Below, piece after piece: positions 47,311-56,087 of a stretch of 64,000 nucleotides of DNA. Position 1 is the first letter of the stretch; every line of letters starts with the position of its first letter. The notes beneath the pieces were generated by a model. It was not told the DNA's origin. It saw only the letters and a list, made by a program, of their open reading frames with translations, and did no database searches. A program made the position numbers and the translations under genes. The DNA is taken from positions 84,593 to 148,592 of the forward strand of contig CAVQXJ010000001.1 of the NCBI GenBank assembly GCA_963717745.1, in the 5' to 3' direction. Origin of the DNA: JACCXG01 sp963717745. Its GTDB lineage: Bacteria > Acidobacteriota > Vicinamibacteria > Vicinamibacterales > 2-12-FULL-66-21.

Positions 47311-48335
47311 TGGCCCGCACCTCCCCCACCCGCGATCGTCTGCTGTCGATCGTCGACGAGTTCGCCGGCGTCCGGGTCGCGGTGCTCGGCGACCTGCTGA
47401 TCGACGAGTTCATCTACGGACGGATCTCGCGAGTGTCGCGCGAAGCACCGGTGCTGATCCTCGAATACGACTCAACCGACATCGTGCCGGGCGGGGCAGG
47501 GAATGCCGCGAACAACGTCGCGGCGCTGGGTGGCAAGGCGATCGCCATCGGCGTCGCCGGCGACGATGAGCCGGGCCGGCGCCTGCTCGACGCGATGCGC
47601 GAACGGATCGACGTCCGCCACGTGGTCACCCACCGCGGCCTGACCACGCCGACCAAGACCCGGATTCTGGCCGGCGGTGTCCATTCCGCCAAGCAACAGG
47701 TGGTGCGCGTCGATCGCACCGCGCGCGGGCCGATCCCCGAACCGGTGCGGATCGCGATCTCGCGCCGTGTGTCGAGCGTCCTCGGCCGCTGCGACGCGCT
47801 GCTCGTTTCGGATTACGGCACCGGGCTCGTGACCCCCGCGCTGGTGCGGCTGGCGCAGCGCATCCTGCGAGGTCCCGGACCCATGCAGCCGCCGGTGCTG
47901 ATCGACTCGCGGTACTCGCTGCTCAACTACCGCAAGATGACCATGTGCACACCCAACGAGTCGGAGGTCGAAGCGCTGCTGGGGGTGCGCATCGGCGAGG
48001 ACAGCCGCGTCCTCGAGCGGTCCGGCCGCACCGTGCTGGCGCGGACCGGCGCCGGCGGCGTCTTGATCACGCGCGGCAGCCGGGGGATGGCCTTGTTCGA
48101 GCCGGATCGCCCCACCGTGCACATCCCGATCTCCGGCTCGGATCAGATCGCGGACGTGACCGGCGCGGGCGACACCGTCATCGCCACCATGACCCTCGCC
48201 CTCACCGCAGGGGCGACCCCGGAAGAAGCGGCGCGTCTCGCGAACTACGCCGGCGGCCTGGTGGTGATGAAGCGCGGCACCGCCACCGTGACCGCCGGCG
48301 AGCTGGAAGCCGCGATTCGCGCCGATCGGGCCTGA
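47310..48335 (+). CDS. hldE1: D-beta-D-heptose 7-phosphate kinase (HldE1/RfaE1 type)
   Basis: The 341-residue ribokinase-like enzyme has VAVLGDLLIDEFIYGRISRV, then VPGGAGNAANNVAALGG (substrate site) and DVTGAGDTVIATMTLALTAG, with the catalytic aspartate. The start overlaps the gmhB stop. In enterobacteria this kinase is fused to the adenylyltransferase as HldE; here they are separate genes six bases apart. It phosphorylates heptose 7-phosphate at C1. Confidence 0.94.
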   Translation: MARTSPTRDRLLSIVDEFAGVRVAVLGDLLIDEFIYGRISRVSREAPVLILEYDSTDIVPGGAGNAANNVAALGGKAIAIGVAGDDEPGRRLLDAMRERIDVRHVVTHRGLTTPTKTRILAGGVHSAKQQVVRVDRTARGPIPEPVRIAISRRVSSVLGRCDALLVSDYGTGLVTPALVRLAQRILRGPGPMQPPVLIDSRYSLLNYRKMTMCTPNESEVEALLGVRIGEDSRVLERSGRTVLARTGAGGVLITRGSRGMALFEPDRPTVHIPISGSDQIADVTGAGDTVIATMTLALTAGATPEEAARLANYAGGLVVMKRGTATVTAGELEAAIRADRA

Positions 48336-48341
48336 GCCGGC

Positions 48342-48806
48342 ATGGCTACCGTTCTCGAACGCGATCGGCTGGTCGGGCAGGTCGAACGCGATCGCGCCGC
48401 GGGCCTGAGCATCGCCTTCGCCAACGGCTGCTTCGACCTCCTGCACGTCGGCCACGTTCGCTATCTGCAGGCGGCCGCGCAGGAAGCCGATCGCCTGATT
48501 GTGGCGGTGAACGACGATGCGACGGCCGCGCTCAAGGGGCCGGGCCGGCCGATCATGCCGGCGGCGGATCGCGCCGAGCTGATTGCCGCACTGCGCGGCG
48601 TCGATTACGTGGTGGTGTTTCCCGAACCGACCGTCACGCCGTTGCTGACGCTGCTCCGGCCGGATGTCCACTGCAAGGGCACCGACTACACCGTCGATTC
48701 AGTACCCGAGCGGGACACCGTCCGCCGCTACGGCGGACGGATTGCCATCGTCGGCGATCCCAAGGATCATTCCACGCGAGACCTGGTCGCGCGCCTTCGC
48801 GGATGA
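48342..48806 (+). CDS. hldE2: D-glycero-beta-D-manno-heptose 1-phosphate adenylyltransferase (HldE2/RfaE2 type)
   Basis: The 154-residue cytidylyltransferase-like protein has FANGCFDLLHVGHVRYL, where HxGH binds the nucleotide, and VHCKGTDYTVDSVPERDTV, then IVGDPKDHSTRDLV. It makes ADP-heptose, the donor for waaF and waaC. It overlaps the waaC start as ATGA. Confidence 0.95.
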   Translation: MATVLERDRLVGQVERDRAAGLSIAFANGCFDLLHVGHVRYLQAAAQEADRLIVAVNDDATAALKGPGRPIMPAADRAELIAALRGVDYVVVFPEPTVTPLLTLLRPDVHCKGTDYTVDSVPERDTVRRYGGRIAIVGDPKDHSTRDLVARLRG

Positions 48807-49864
48807 ACTTCCTCATCGTTCGTCTGGGGGCGCTCGGCGACATTGTCCATACCGTTCCGGCGGCGGCGGCGCTGCGCCGCGCTCGTCCCGATGCGCGCAT
48901 CGACTGGGTGGTGGACGCCCGCCACGCCTCGTTTGTCAGGCTGGTCGACGGCATCGACCGCGTCGTGCCGCTCGAGCGGCCCACCGTCGCGGCATGGCTT
49001 CAGCTGGTGCAGAGGCTGCGGCCGGCGCGGTACGACGTGGCGCTCGACTTCCAGGGGTTGATGAAGTCCGCGATCATCGCGCGCGCATCCGGGGCGCGGC
49101 GGGTCGTCGGCTTCTCGATCTGGCACCTGCGTGAAAAGGGCGCGCGGCCCTTCTATTCGGACGTGGACGACGGCGCGCATGTGGCGCACGTCGTCCAGAA
49201 GAACTTGAAGCTGCTGTCGCTGGTCGGCGTCGAGACGACCGCGATCGAGTTCCCGTTGCGGCACTCGCCGTCGCCGGTGCTGGCGCAGGTCAAGCACGAG
49301 TCCGTGGGGCGGCGGATTGCGCTGATCAATCCGGGAGCGGCTTGGCCGAACAAGCGCTGGCCGGCTTCGAGATTCGGCGAGGTCGCGGCGTTCCTCAAAG
49401 AGGTGCGCGGGCTCGCTCCGTTCGTGCTGTGGGGACCAGGCGAGCAGTCGCTCGCCCAGGAGGTGGTGGACGCGTCGGCAGGCGCCGCGAGGGTCGCCCC
49501 GGCCACCACGACCGCCGATCTGCTGGAGCTCTCGCGCGACGCGTCGCTGATCGTCTCGGGCGACACCGGCCCGCTCCACATCGCCGCCGCCGCCGGCACG
49601 CCGATCGTGGCGATCTTCGGCCCCACCGATCCCGACCGCAATGGACCATGGAGCGCAGACGATGTGGTGGTGTCGCGCTATGGCGCCTGCGACTGTCACT
49701 ATCAGCGCCAATGCCGCCGCGCGTCGTGGTGCCTCAGCGACGTCACGGTCGCGGAGGTGACCGCTGCGATCCAGCACCGGCTCTCGAACGCGCCGCCGAC
49801 CGCCCAGTCCACCGGCAGCCGCTCCCAAGAGCATTACAGGAGCTCAGGAGATCAGGAGGCATGA
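48803..49864 (+). CDS. waaC: Lipopolysaccharide heptosyltransferase I-like (GT9)
   Basis: The ATG at 48803 is coupled to hldE2. The 353-residue protein has FLIVRLGALGDIVHTVPAAA, DVALDFQGLMKSAIIARASG and REKGARPFYSDVDDGAHVAH, the WaaC-type acceptor region. The donor site has ALINPGAAWPNKRWPASRFG and LIVSGDTGPLHIAAAAGTP. It adds the first heptose to Kdo. The last thirteen residues (QEHYRSSGDQEA) are encoded by a half copy of the CAGGAG hairpin element and look unlike any GT9 tail, so the original C-terminus may have been replaced. Confidence 0.9.
   Translation: MNFLIVRLGALGDIVHTVPAAAALRRARPDARIDWVVDARHASFVRLVDGIDRVVPLERPTVAAWLQLVQRLRPARYDVALDFQGLMKSAIIARASGARRVVGFSIWHLREKGARPFYSDVDDGAHVAHVVQKNLKLLSLVGVETTAIEFPLRHSPSPVLAQVKHESVGRRIALINPGAAWPNKRWPASRFGEVAAFLKEVRGLAPFVLWGPGEQSLAQEVVDASAGAARVAPATTTADLLELSRDASLIVSGDTGPLHIAAAAGTPIVAIFGPTDPDRNGPWSADDVVVSRYGACDCHYQRQCRRASWCLSDVTVAEVTAAIQHRLSNAPPTAQSTGSRSQEHYRSSGDQEA
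49836..49859. repeat. Half copy of the CAGGAG hairpin element
   Basis: CAGGAGCTCAGGAGATCAGGAGG-like sequence matching the left arms at 34765 and 46436, preceded by the same GCATTA/GCTTAA type edge. No right arm follows. It supplies the waaC stop region. Confidence 0.6.
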
Positions 49865-49919
49865 CCGGACTCTTGATCATTCTTACGCGCAGGCGGCGGG
49901 GCCTCTTGCGCCGACGCGC

Positions 49920-50429
49920 ATGACCAGGGTCTTGCTCTTCCTTGCGCGCAAGAGGGTACCCATCGGCTTCGCCGCCGGCGTCGCCGTGTTGTGGCTGGCG
50001 CGTCCGACGCCGCGGTCGTTGACGATTGGCGCGTTGGTCGCCGGCCTCGGCGAGCTGGTCCGGATCTGGGCCGCCGGTCATCTCGAGAAGGGGCGCGAGG
50101 TGACGATGTCGGGGCCGTATCGGTTGACGCGGCATCCGTTGTATCTGGGCTCGACGATGATTGGCGTCGGCCTGGCGGCCGCCTCGGCGAGCGTCGTCGT
50201 CGCCGCGCTGATCGGCTTGTACCTGACCGTGACCCTGAGCGCGGCAATCGCGACCGAGGAGGCGCACCTGACCGAGAAGTTCGGCGCTGCCTATCCCGAG
50301 TATCGCCAGGGCCGCGTCGCGGGCGTGTCGCGCCGGTTCAGCGCAGCGCGGGCGATCCGGAACCGCGAGTACCGCGCGGTGTTCGGATTGCTGGCCGTCC
50401 TTGCGCTGCTCTCGTGGAAGGCCTTATAA
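49920..50429 (+). CDS. Isoprenylcysteine carboxyl methyltransferase-like membrane protein
   Basis: The 169-residue protein has four to five hydrophobic helices and the ICMT/PEMT core: GREVTMSGPYRLTRHPLYLGS, then EEAHLTEKFGAAYPEYRQGR. These loops bind S-adenosylmethionine and the membrane substrate. Bacterial members methylate unknown lipids or isoprenoid acids. Such a gene often follows LPS genes in Acidobacteriota. It is 56 bases after waaC and is probably part of the same transcript. The actual substrate is not predictable. Confidence 0.82.
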   Translation: MTRVLLFLARKRVPIGFAAGVAVLWLARPTPRSLTIGALVAGLGELVRIWAAGHLEKGREVTMSGPYRLTRHPLYLGSTMIGVGLAAASASVVVAALIGLYLTVTLSAAIATEEAHLTEKFGAAYPEYRQGRVAGVSRRFSAARAIRNREYRAVFGLLAVLALLSWKAL

Positions 50430-50478
50430 TCCTTCTTTTGGTGGACAGCCTGGCGGGCCTCGCAGGTGCCAGTACCGG

Positions 50479-50550
50479 GGGCGGTTAGCTCAGTGGTAGA
50501 GCACCGGCCTTACACGCCGGCTGTCGGGGGTTCGAAACCCTCACCGCCCA
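50479..50550 (+). tRNA. tRNA-Val (TAC)
   Basis: GGGCGGT and ACCGCCC form the acceptor stem. CTTACAC between CCGGC and GCCGG gives anticodon TAC. D-arm TTAGCTCAGTGGTAGAGC and T-arm GGGGGTTCGAAACCCTC are standard. CCA is not encoded (the following bases are GAC). Confidence 0.95.
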
Positions 50551-50720
50551 GACTTCGCTGGGGGAGGTGTGATGACAACACGCCTCACGTAATCAGCTTC
50601 GTCTAGGCTGGCGCGACCCAAACGGTTTCGCCATGGGACGACCGAGCGCATGAACTCACGCGAGGTCGTCTCGCCGTAGCGCCGAAGGCGCGAAGGCGGA
50701 TTGACAACCTATCGTTCAAC

Positions 50721-50797
<77 letters not shown>

Positions 50798-50807
50798 ACT
50801 ACAACAC

Positions 50808-52196
50808 TCAGTGTAAGAAGGACTTCTCGGATCGGGCGGGAGCCTGCTTGCGAAAAGGCCGGAGGCCGCGGGCGGGCTTCTTTGCAAGCGGTTTGCAAGC
50901 GGGGCGGAATCGATCGAACTGCTGCATGGACGCATGCAGGCCGCGGAGCGTCGCGTTGAGGTACGTGCTGGTTTGCTGGAGCGATGCGTGCCCCAGCATG
51001 TGCTGCACATGGTGGACGGGCCAGCCGCTTTCGACCAGCCGTGACCCCCCTTCATGCCTCAGATCGTGGAAGTGCAGATTGATCGCGCGATACGCTGCCT
51101 CTGACTCGGGGCTCAGCCTCGTGGTGCCCTTGTCATTCGGCGCGGCCTTCTTTTTCCAAATCCAAGCTGGTTTGTGACCGTGAGCTCGCAGGACCGTCGT
51201 CTGCCAGGCTCGTCGAACACTGCCGACCGGTTCGCCGACGTCGTTGCCGAACACGTGGGCCGACGGTGGGAACGGCACGCCGGCAGGACTGTCGCGCCGG
51301 GCCTCCAACACTCTTCGCAGTCGGATAGAGATCGGAATGATTCGGTTCTCGCGGTCCTTGGCGTGCTCGGCTCGGATGACAATCTCCCCTCGCTCGAGTG
51401 AGACATCCCCCCACCGGAGGGTGAGTAGTTCGGCTTGTCGACAACAGGTTTCGAGCGCCGCAACGATGAGCGCTTGAAGGTGGGGTTCGGCTGACTGAAG
51501 CAGCTTCTGCTCCTCGCCTGGTTCCAGACGTCGGTGGCGTTGGGCCTCCTTTCGGCGACGGACGACGTCCGAGTCGGCCCCCAGCATCGGCGTGCTGCGG
51601 TAGCCCTTCTTGACCGCCCATTTGCTCATCGCTCGAATCAATTGCACGTAGTGATTTCGGGTGGATGACGAGCGGCCCAAACGCACCAGGTGTTTGATGA
51701 ACGCCTCGAGATCGTCCTCGGTCACCCGCTGGACGTCTTTCTCGCCCAGCGGCCGCCCCTCGATCGACTGAAACGCAACGAGCTGTTTCACCATGTAGGC
51801 ATCGTCCTGCCACGACGCTTTCCCTCGGTCCTTGCTGTATCGCTCCACAAAGCGATCCCCGAACGTCTTGAACGACACGCCATCCTTGTCTTCGCTTGGC
51901 GCCTGTTCGGCGGCAGCACGGCCCGCGAGCGCCCCGCGGAATGTGCCGCTGCGAATGTCATCGCGGATCTTCTGGGCGATCGTTTCTGCTTCGGTCTTGC
52001 CAGTGACCTCCTTGCCCACGTACCGATCCAGACTGAATCGATATGGAACGCCTCGCCACGCGAAGTTGAAGTGCCAGGAATGAGGGCACTTGGCCCATCC
52101 CCGGCGCGGGCACTTGCAAACTTTCCGAAGCCCAGCGTTTCGATGCACCGCCACGATCCCGCCCGCATCTAGTCGTCGTTTCCTTTCGTGTGTCAC
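50808..52196 (-). CDS. Tyrosine recombinase / integrase
   Basis: AAGGAGG with four bases of spacing precedes a GTG at 52196, which I choose over an upstream ATG at 52283; the product has 462 residues. The N-terminus has a Cys/His-rich patch (CKCPRRGWAKCPHSW) and an arm-type domain. A SAM-like core-binding domain covers about 110-200. Catalytic residues are R253 (CRQAELL), K280 (AEHAKDR), H377 and R380 (HDLRH), H403 (MLGHASL) and Y412 (STYLN), all present. The C-terminal 50 residues are basic. It sits with its 3' end next to tRNA-Asp, and follows an excisionase-like gene. Confidence 0.93.
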   Translation of the reverse strand: MTHERKRRLDAGGIVAVHRNAGLRKVCKCPRRGWAKCPHSWHFNFAWRGVPYRFSLDRYVGKEVTGKTEAETIAQKIRDDIRSGTFRGALAGRAAAEQAPSEDKDGVSFKTFGDRFVERYSKDRGKASWQDDAYMVKQLVAFQSIEGRPLGEKDVQRVTEDDLEAFIKHLVRLGRSSSTRNHYVQLIRAMSKWAVKKGYRSTPMLGADSDVVRRRKEAQRHRRLEPGEEQKLLQSAEPHLQALIVAALETCCRQAELLTLRWGDVSLERGEIVIRAEHAKDRENRIIPISIRLRRVLEARRDSPAGVPFPPSAHVFGNDVGEPVGSVRRAWQTTVLRAHGHKPAWIWKKKAAPNDKGTTRLSPESEAAYRAINLHFHDLRHEGGSRLVESGWPVHHVQHMLGHASLQQTSTYLNATLRGLHASMQQFDRFRPACKPLAKKPARGLRPFRKQAPARSEKSFLH

Positions 52197-52283
52197 GTCT
52201 GCCTCCTTCCGTCGATTGCCGTCGACAGTTGTCGCCACGGTAGATGGCCGCTGCCTCGTCTGAAGCGTGCACCTCCTTGGCAC

Positions 52284-52550
52284 CTAAGCGTCTCGCCCGG
52301 TCCTGGGTACGATCGGGTCGACAAGGGAACGGCTCTGGGCAACAGGTACGAATCGGACGTCGACATGCAGATTCTGCTCGCCCAGCAGCCATTCGTCGAC
52401 CCACGTTTCGAGAAATCTCAACTCTCGTCGTCCTCCGATCCGTGCGGCTCGAAGCTGAGTGGCTCGAACCGCCCGGTAGATTGTTTTTGGTCCAACCCGT
52501 GCGCGATCTGCCGCCTCGCGTACTGTCAGCCAGTGAATTTGAGACTCCAT
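52284..52550 (-). CDS. Excisionase-like helix-turn-helix protein
   Basis: The 88-residue product has an N-terminal MerR/HTH_17 fold: WLTVREAADRARVGPKTIYR, then ARIGGRRELRFLETWVDEWL. This is the usual excisionase or helper protein that binds an attachment site with the integrase. The C-terminal tail (QSRSLVDPIVPRT) is extra. It lies 87 bases upstream of the integrase start on the same strand, so the two form a recombination module. Confidence 0.8.
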   Translation of the reverse strand: MESQIHWLTVREAADRARVGPKTIYRAVRATQLRAARIGGRRELRFLETWVDEWLLGEQNLHVDVRFVPVAQSRSLVDPIVPRTGRDA

Positions 52551-52789
52551 GATTCACCTCGAATTGTCCGGAACGAATGTTCGGACGCCGCCCGCGGCGA
52601 CGTCAGGCTGTCTGCACTAGGAGTCAGACGAGACCGCCCTGACCGTTGTCGCGGCGAAGCTGACGACATCCGCAAGAGCCGCAGTCCGCGAATCAAGGTC
52701 GTGAGGCGCCGTCGTGACGAAGCGAAGTGGATCCGCGAGTGGTGACCGATTCTCACCGTGATCGTCTCCGTGGTCGACTGCTCAGTCAT
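52526..52789 (-). CDS. Short reading frame with strong ribosome site upstream of the excisionase
   Basis: AAGGAGGACCTC precedes the ATG at 52789, and the frame of 87 codons overlaps the excisionase start by 25 bases. The product MTEQSTTETITVRIGHHSRI is followed by a very basic Ser/Arg-rich sequence with no domain. It may be a real leader protein or a once longer gene with a lost frame. The ribosome site is the main support. Confidence 0.35.
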   Translation of the reverse strand: MTEQSTTETITVRIGHHSRIHFASSRRRLTTLIRGLRLLRMSSASPRQRSGRSRLTPSADSLTSPRAASEHSFRTIRGESWSLKFTG

Positions 52790-53557
52790 GAGGTCCTCCT
52801 TCTTCGGGATCCCGCGCCGCTTCGATGAATGCCCTCCGTGTGAAGTGCCGAGGCCGAGTCAAGGCCGCGCCAGCCGGCGAGCGCAGCGAGCGAAGCCTTG
52901 ACGCGGCCGAGGACTTCCACAGAATGCGAAGATCGGAGCGGCGAGCATGGACCGACGCTCCGTGCGACACAGACACGACTACATCGCCTTTGACGTGGCC
53001 ATGGTTGGCTCCAGACTGCCGTGGCCCTGAGAACGCTTGGCAGTGGCTGGTTCGAGCAGGTCCTGAGGACGCCGTCGAATCGGGGTGGGACGCACGGCCC
53101 TGGGAGCGCGTGCGTGAGGACGAAAATCGATCAATACAACCATACAGTGACTGAGTCAATACGAAATTGTGGAAGTTGTCATTTTCAGATGCGAGCATAC
53201 GCACACTAGCTTCACCGGAGCCCGCCCTGAGGCTCCCGCCCGTACTTCCTCGCGTTCGCTACCTTCTGCCCAGCTCGTGTTCCGGCCACGGCGCCTCACA
53301 CCGGGCGTTCCACTCGGCCAGGACCATCATGGCCTCCTCGTCCGAGAGAGAAGATTCGACAGCAGATGCAAAGGGTCTGGAGATCCCCGTGCTGTCCGGC
53401 GTTAACCGGCTCAACGTGGCTGAGAAAGGCACTCGCCCGCGCTGCCACTCGCGACGGAGTGCGATCGCCCCTCCTCGCTCCTGCCGCCAGTGTGCTGTGG
53501 TCGTGTGCGGCGGATCCGCCAGCGCGCCCGACGACGATATACTGGGCCATGGCGCAT
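52790..53557. other. Gene-poor stretch between integrase module and the actinobacterial block
   Basis: No reading frame here has a convincing domain or start. Features seen are an imperfect inverted repeat at 52856-52905 (GTCAAGGC and GCCTTGAC arms) and a TATACTGG box at 53538-53545 just before an ATG at 53549. That box and ATG look like the start of an acidobacterial gene cut off by the join at about 53,558. Confidence 0.5.
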
Positions 53558-54406
53558 GGGATCGAAGGCCAGTACCGCGTTGGCGCGCTGGTCGCGGCCA
53601 TCGTCGGCAGCGCGCTCGTGCTCCCGCCCGTGCTGCACTGGCTGGTGATCCTGCTGGTCGCCGCGCTCGCGGGTGCCGCGTGGGCCGCGCTGCCGGCCGT
53701 CCTCAAGGTCACGCGCGGCGTGCACGAGGTGATCTCGACGATCATGATGAACGCGATCGCCTTCGGGCTCGCCGCGTTCCTGATCCGCCGTGACCAGTTC
53801 GGCATCATCATCGGCAACAACGTCTCCACCGAGCCGATCCCGGAGTCGGGGCAGGTGCCCGGCATCGACCTCGGCGACCGCGGCACGATCTTCGGGCTGA
53901 CGTTCCTCGCGGTCGTCGCGGCCGCGGTGTACGGCATGGTGATGAACCGGACCCGGTTCGGGTTCGAGCTGAAGGCGTCCGGCCTCTCGCCGACCGCGGC
54001 CGCCGCGGGGGGCGTCAACGCCAAGAAGATGATCCTGGTGTCGCTGCTGGTGTCCGGTGCGGTCGCCGGGCTCGTCGGGATGCCGGAGATCCTCGGCCGC
54101 GACCACGCGTACACGCTGAACTTCGCGTCCGGCTACGGTTTCGCCGGCATCGGCATCGCGCTGCTCGGCCGCAACCACCCGGTCGGCATCGCGTTCGGGT
54201 CGCTCCTGTGGGCGTTCCTGGAGAAGTCGAAGGGCGCGCTGGACAACGAGGGCGTGCCGAAGGAGATCGCGACGATCATGCAGGGTTCGATCGTGCTGTC
54301 GGTGGTCGTCGCGTACGAGATCGTGAAGCGGGTCGAGCTGGCCGCCGAACAGCGGCGGGTCGGTCAGGCAACAGGTGCCGCGGTCGAGCCGGAGGCTGCC
54401 AAATGA
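53558..54406 (+). CDS. Nucleoside ABC transporter permease, 5'-truncated at the sequence join
   Basis: The frame becomes homologous at GIEGQYRVGALVAAIVG, a conserved internal motif normally preceded by about 150-200 residues and FN just upstream. KVTRGVHEVISTIMMNAIAF, NNVSTEPIPESGQ, GLSPTAAAAGGVNAKKM and NFASGYGFAGIGIALLGRNH are typical of the BmpA-linked (NupP/YufP-type) permeases of actinobacteria. The preceding codons (MAHG and upstream) match nothing in the family. The stop overlaps the second permease start as ATGA. The missing N-terminus coincides with the change in genome style. Confidence 0.85.
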   Translation, partial: GIEGQYRVGALVAAIVGSALVLPPVLHWLVILLVAALAGAAWAALPAVLKVTRGVHEVISTIMMNAIAFGLAAFLIRRDQFGIIIGNNVSTEPIPESGQVPGIDLGDRGTIFGLTFLAVVAAAVYGMVMNRTRFGFELKASGLSPTAAAAGGVNAKKMILVSLLVSGAVAGLVGMPEILGRDHAYTLNFASGYGFAGIGIALLGRNHPVGIAFGSLLWAFLEKSKGALDNEGVPKEIATIMQGSIVLSVVVAYEIVKRVELAAEQRRVGQATGAAVEPEAAK

Positions 54407-55676
54407 GCATGATCAGTGTGCAGCCGGACGCGGCCGGCATGACGATGACCCCGCCCCCGCGCAAGCGGGTGCTGCCCGGCTGGGCGATCTTCCTGATCGG
54501 TGTCGTCGCGGTGGTCGGCGTGCTCGCCATGACCTCGTACCTGACCGGGCAGCCGGCGCTGACCTCGTCGGCGACGATGCAGAACACCGTCACCCTCGGC
54601 CTGCCGATCCTGCTGTGTGGGCTCGGCGGTCTCTGGGCGGAACGCTCCGGCATGATCAACATTGGCCTCGAGGGCATGATGATCATGGGCACGTGGGGCG
54701 CGGCCTTCGGCGGCTACCACTGGGGACCGTGGGTGGCCGTGATCTCCGGCATGATCTTCGGCGCGCTGGGTGGCGCGCTGCACGCGGTCGCCACGGTGTC
54801 CTTCGGGGTCAACCACATCGTGTCCGGTGTCGCGATCAACCTGCTCGGCGCCGGCCTCACGAAGTACCTGTCGACGCTGATCTTCGAACCGCTGTCGGAC
54901 AACCCGCGTGACTCGCCGCCGATCGAGCGGTTCGACACGTTCTCCGCACCAGGGCTCTCCGACTGGCTCGGCAGCCTCGAGCAGGAGCAGCGGGTGATCA
55001 TCTCCGACGTGGCCGGGCTCGTGCGTGGCCTGGTGACGAAGGTGTCGCCGATGCTGATCATCTCGATCCTGCTGGTGCTCGCGACGTACTACGTCCTGTG
55101 GCGCACCCGGTTCGGCCTGCGGCTGCGGTCGTGCGGCGAGAACCCGGTGGCGGCCGAGTCGCTCGGCGTCAACGTGTACTTCTACAAGTACACGGCCGTG
55201 ATCGCCTCTGGCGCGCTCGCGGGCATCGCGGGCGCCGCGCTGGTGCTCGGCTCCAGCCCGTCGATCTACCAGGAGGGGCAGACCGCGAACCGCGGCTTCA
55301 TCGGCCTCGCCGCGATGATCTTCGGCAACTGGCGGCCTGGTGGCACACTGGCGGGTGCCGGGCTGTTCGGGTACGCGGACGGCCTGCGGCTGGCGTCGAC
55401 CCCGGAGACCGTGCACGCGCTGCTGTACGCGGCGGTGATCACAGCCGGCATGCTGGTGGTGTGGCAGCTGTACGTCGCAAGTGGACGACCGCGATGCTGG
55501 CGGCGATCGGCGCGGTCGCGGTGTACGCGCTGTACTACGCGACCGACGAGCTGCCGCAGGAGTTCCTGCCGTACACGCCGCACATCATCACGCTGGTGGT
55601 GTTGGCACTGGCCGCGCAACGACTACGGCCGCCAGCGGCGGACGGTATGCCCTATAGGCGAGGTGAGGGTGACTGA
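54403..55676 (+). CDS. Second nucleoside ABC transporter permease (NupQ/YufQ type; one frame shift)
   Basis: The ATG at 54403 starts a protein of about 424 residues with the family core GLPILLCGLGGLWAERSGMI, NIGLEGMMIMGTWGAAFGGY and GENPVAAESLGVN. A one-base deletion at about 55,475 breaks the frame after LVVWQLYV; the continuation RKWTTAMLAAIGAVAVYALY, then TPHIITLVVLALAAQRLRPP, is in the next frame and ends at 55676. With the upstream permease it would import nucleosides, which fits the cdd and deoA genes just downstream. Confidence 0.88.
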
Positions 55677-55699
55677 GCGGAGCTTGCGGAGCGAACATC

Positions 55700-56083
55700 A
55701 TGACTGACTGGGAGAAGCTGCGGACCGCCGCTGTGGAGGCGGCCCAGCTGGCTTACTGCCCGTACTCGAAGTTGCAGGTCGGTGCGGCGGCCCTGGTGGA
55801 CGGCGGCCGGCTCGTGACCGGTTGCAACGTGGAGAACGCCGCGTACGGGGTCGGGTTGTGCGCCGAGTGCACGCTCGCCGGGCAGCTGCGGTTGACCGGC
55901 GGTGGCCGGTTGACGGCGGTCGCGGTGCGGAGCGGGTCGGGTGAGTGGCCGATGCCGTGCGGGCGGTGCCGGCAGATCCTGTTCGAGCTGGGTGGGCCGG
56001 AGTGCGTGCTGGACACACCGGCCGGCCCGCTGCCGATGTCGGAGGTCCTGCCGTACGCGTTCGGCCCGGCCGATCTACCGTGA
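55700..56083 (+). CDS. cdd: Cytidine deaminase
   Basis: The 127-residue enzyme has CPYSKLQVGAAALVDGG, GCNVENAAYGVGLCAEC (zinc ligand Cys and catalytic Glu) and PMPCGRCRQILFELG with the two further zinc cysteines. It deaminates cytidine/deoxycytidine. The preceding GAGCGGAGCTTGCGGAGCG stretch is common before Pseudonocardiales genes. It lies between the permeases and deoA in a salvage operon. Confidence 0.95.
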   Translation: MTDWEKLRTAAVEAAQLAYCPYSKLQVGAAALVDGGRLVTGCNVENAAYGVGLCAECTLAGQLRLTGGGRLTAVAVRSGSGEWPMPCGRCRQILFELGGPECVLDTPAGPLPMSEVLPYAFGPADLP

Positions 56084-56087
56084 GCGT

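Noticed and set aside
52782..53204. Minus-strand frame of 140 codons before the integrase module
   Set aside because: Biased Ser/Arg composition, no ribosome site and no domain.
50808..53557. A prophage
   Set aside because: Only integrase and excisionase-like genes are present; no structural, lysis or replication genes are visible.
53167..53793. Plus-strand frame of 208 codons crossing the join
   Set aside because: It spans two unrelated genomes and runs out of frame with the permease homology.
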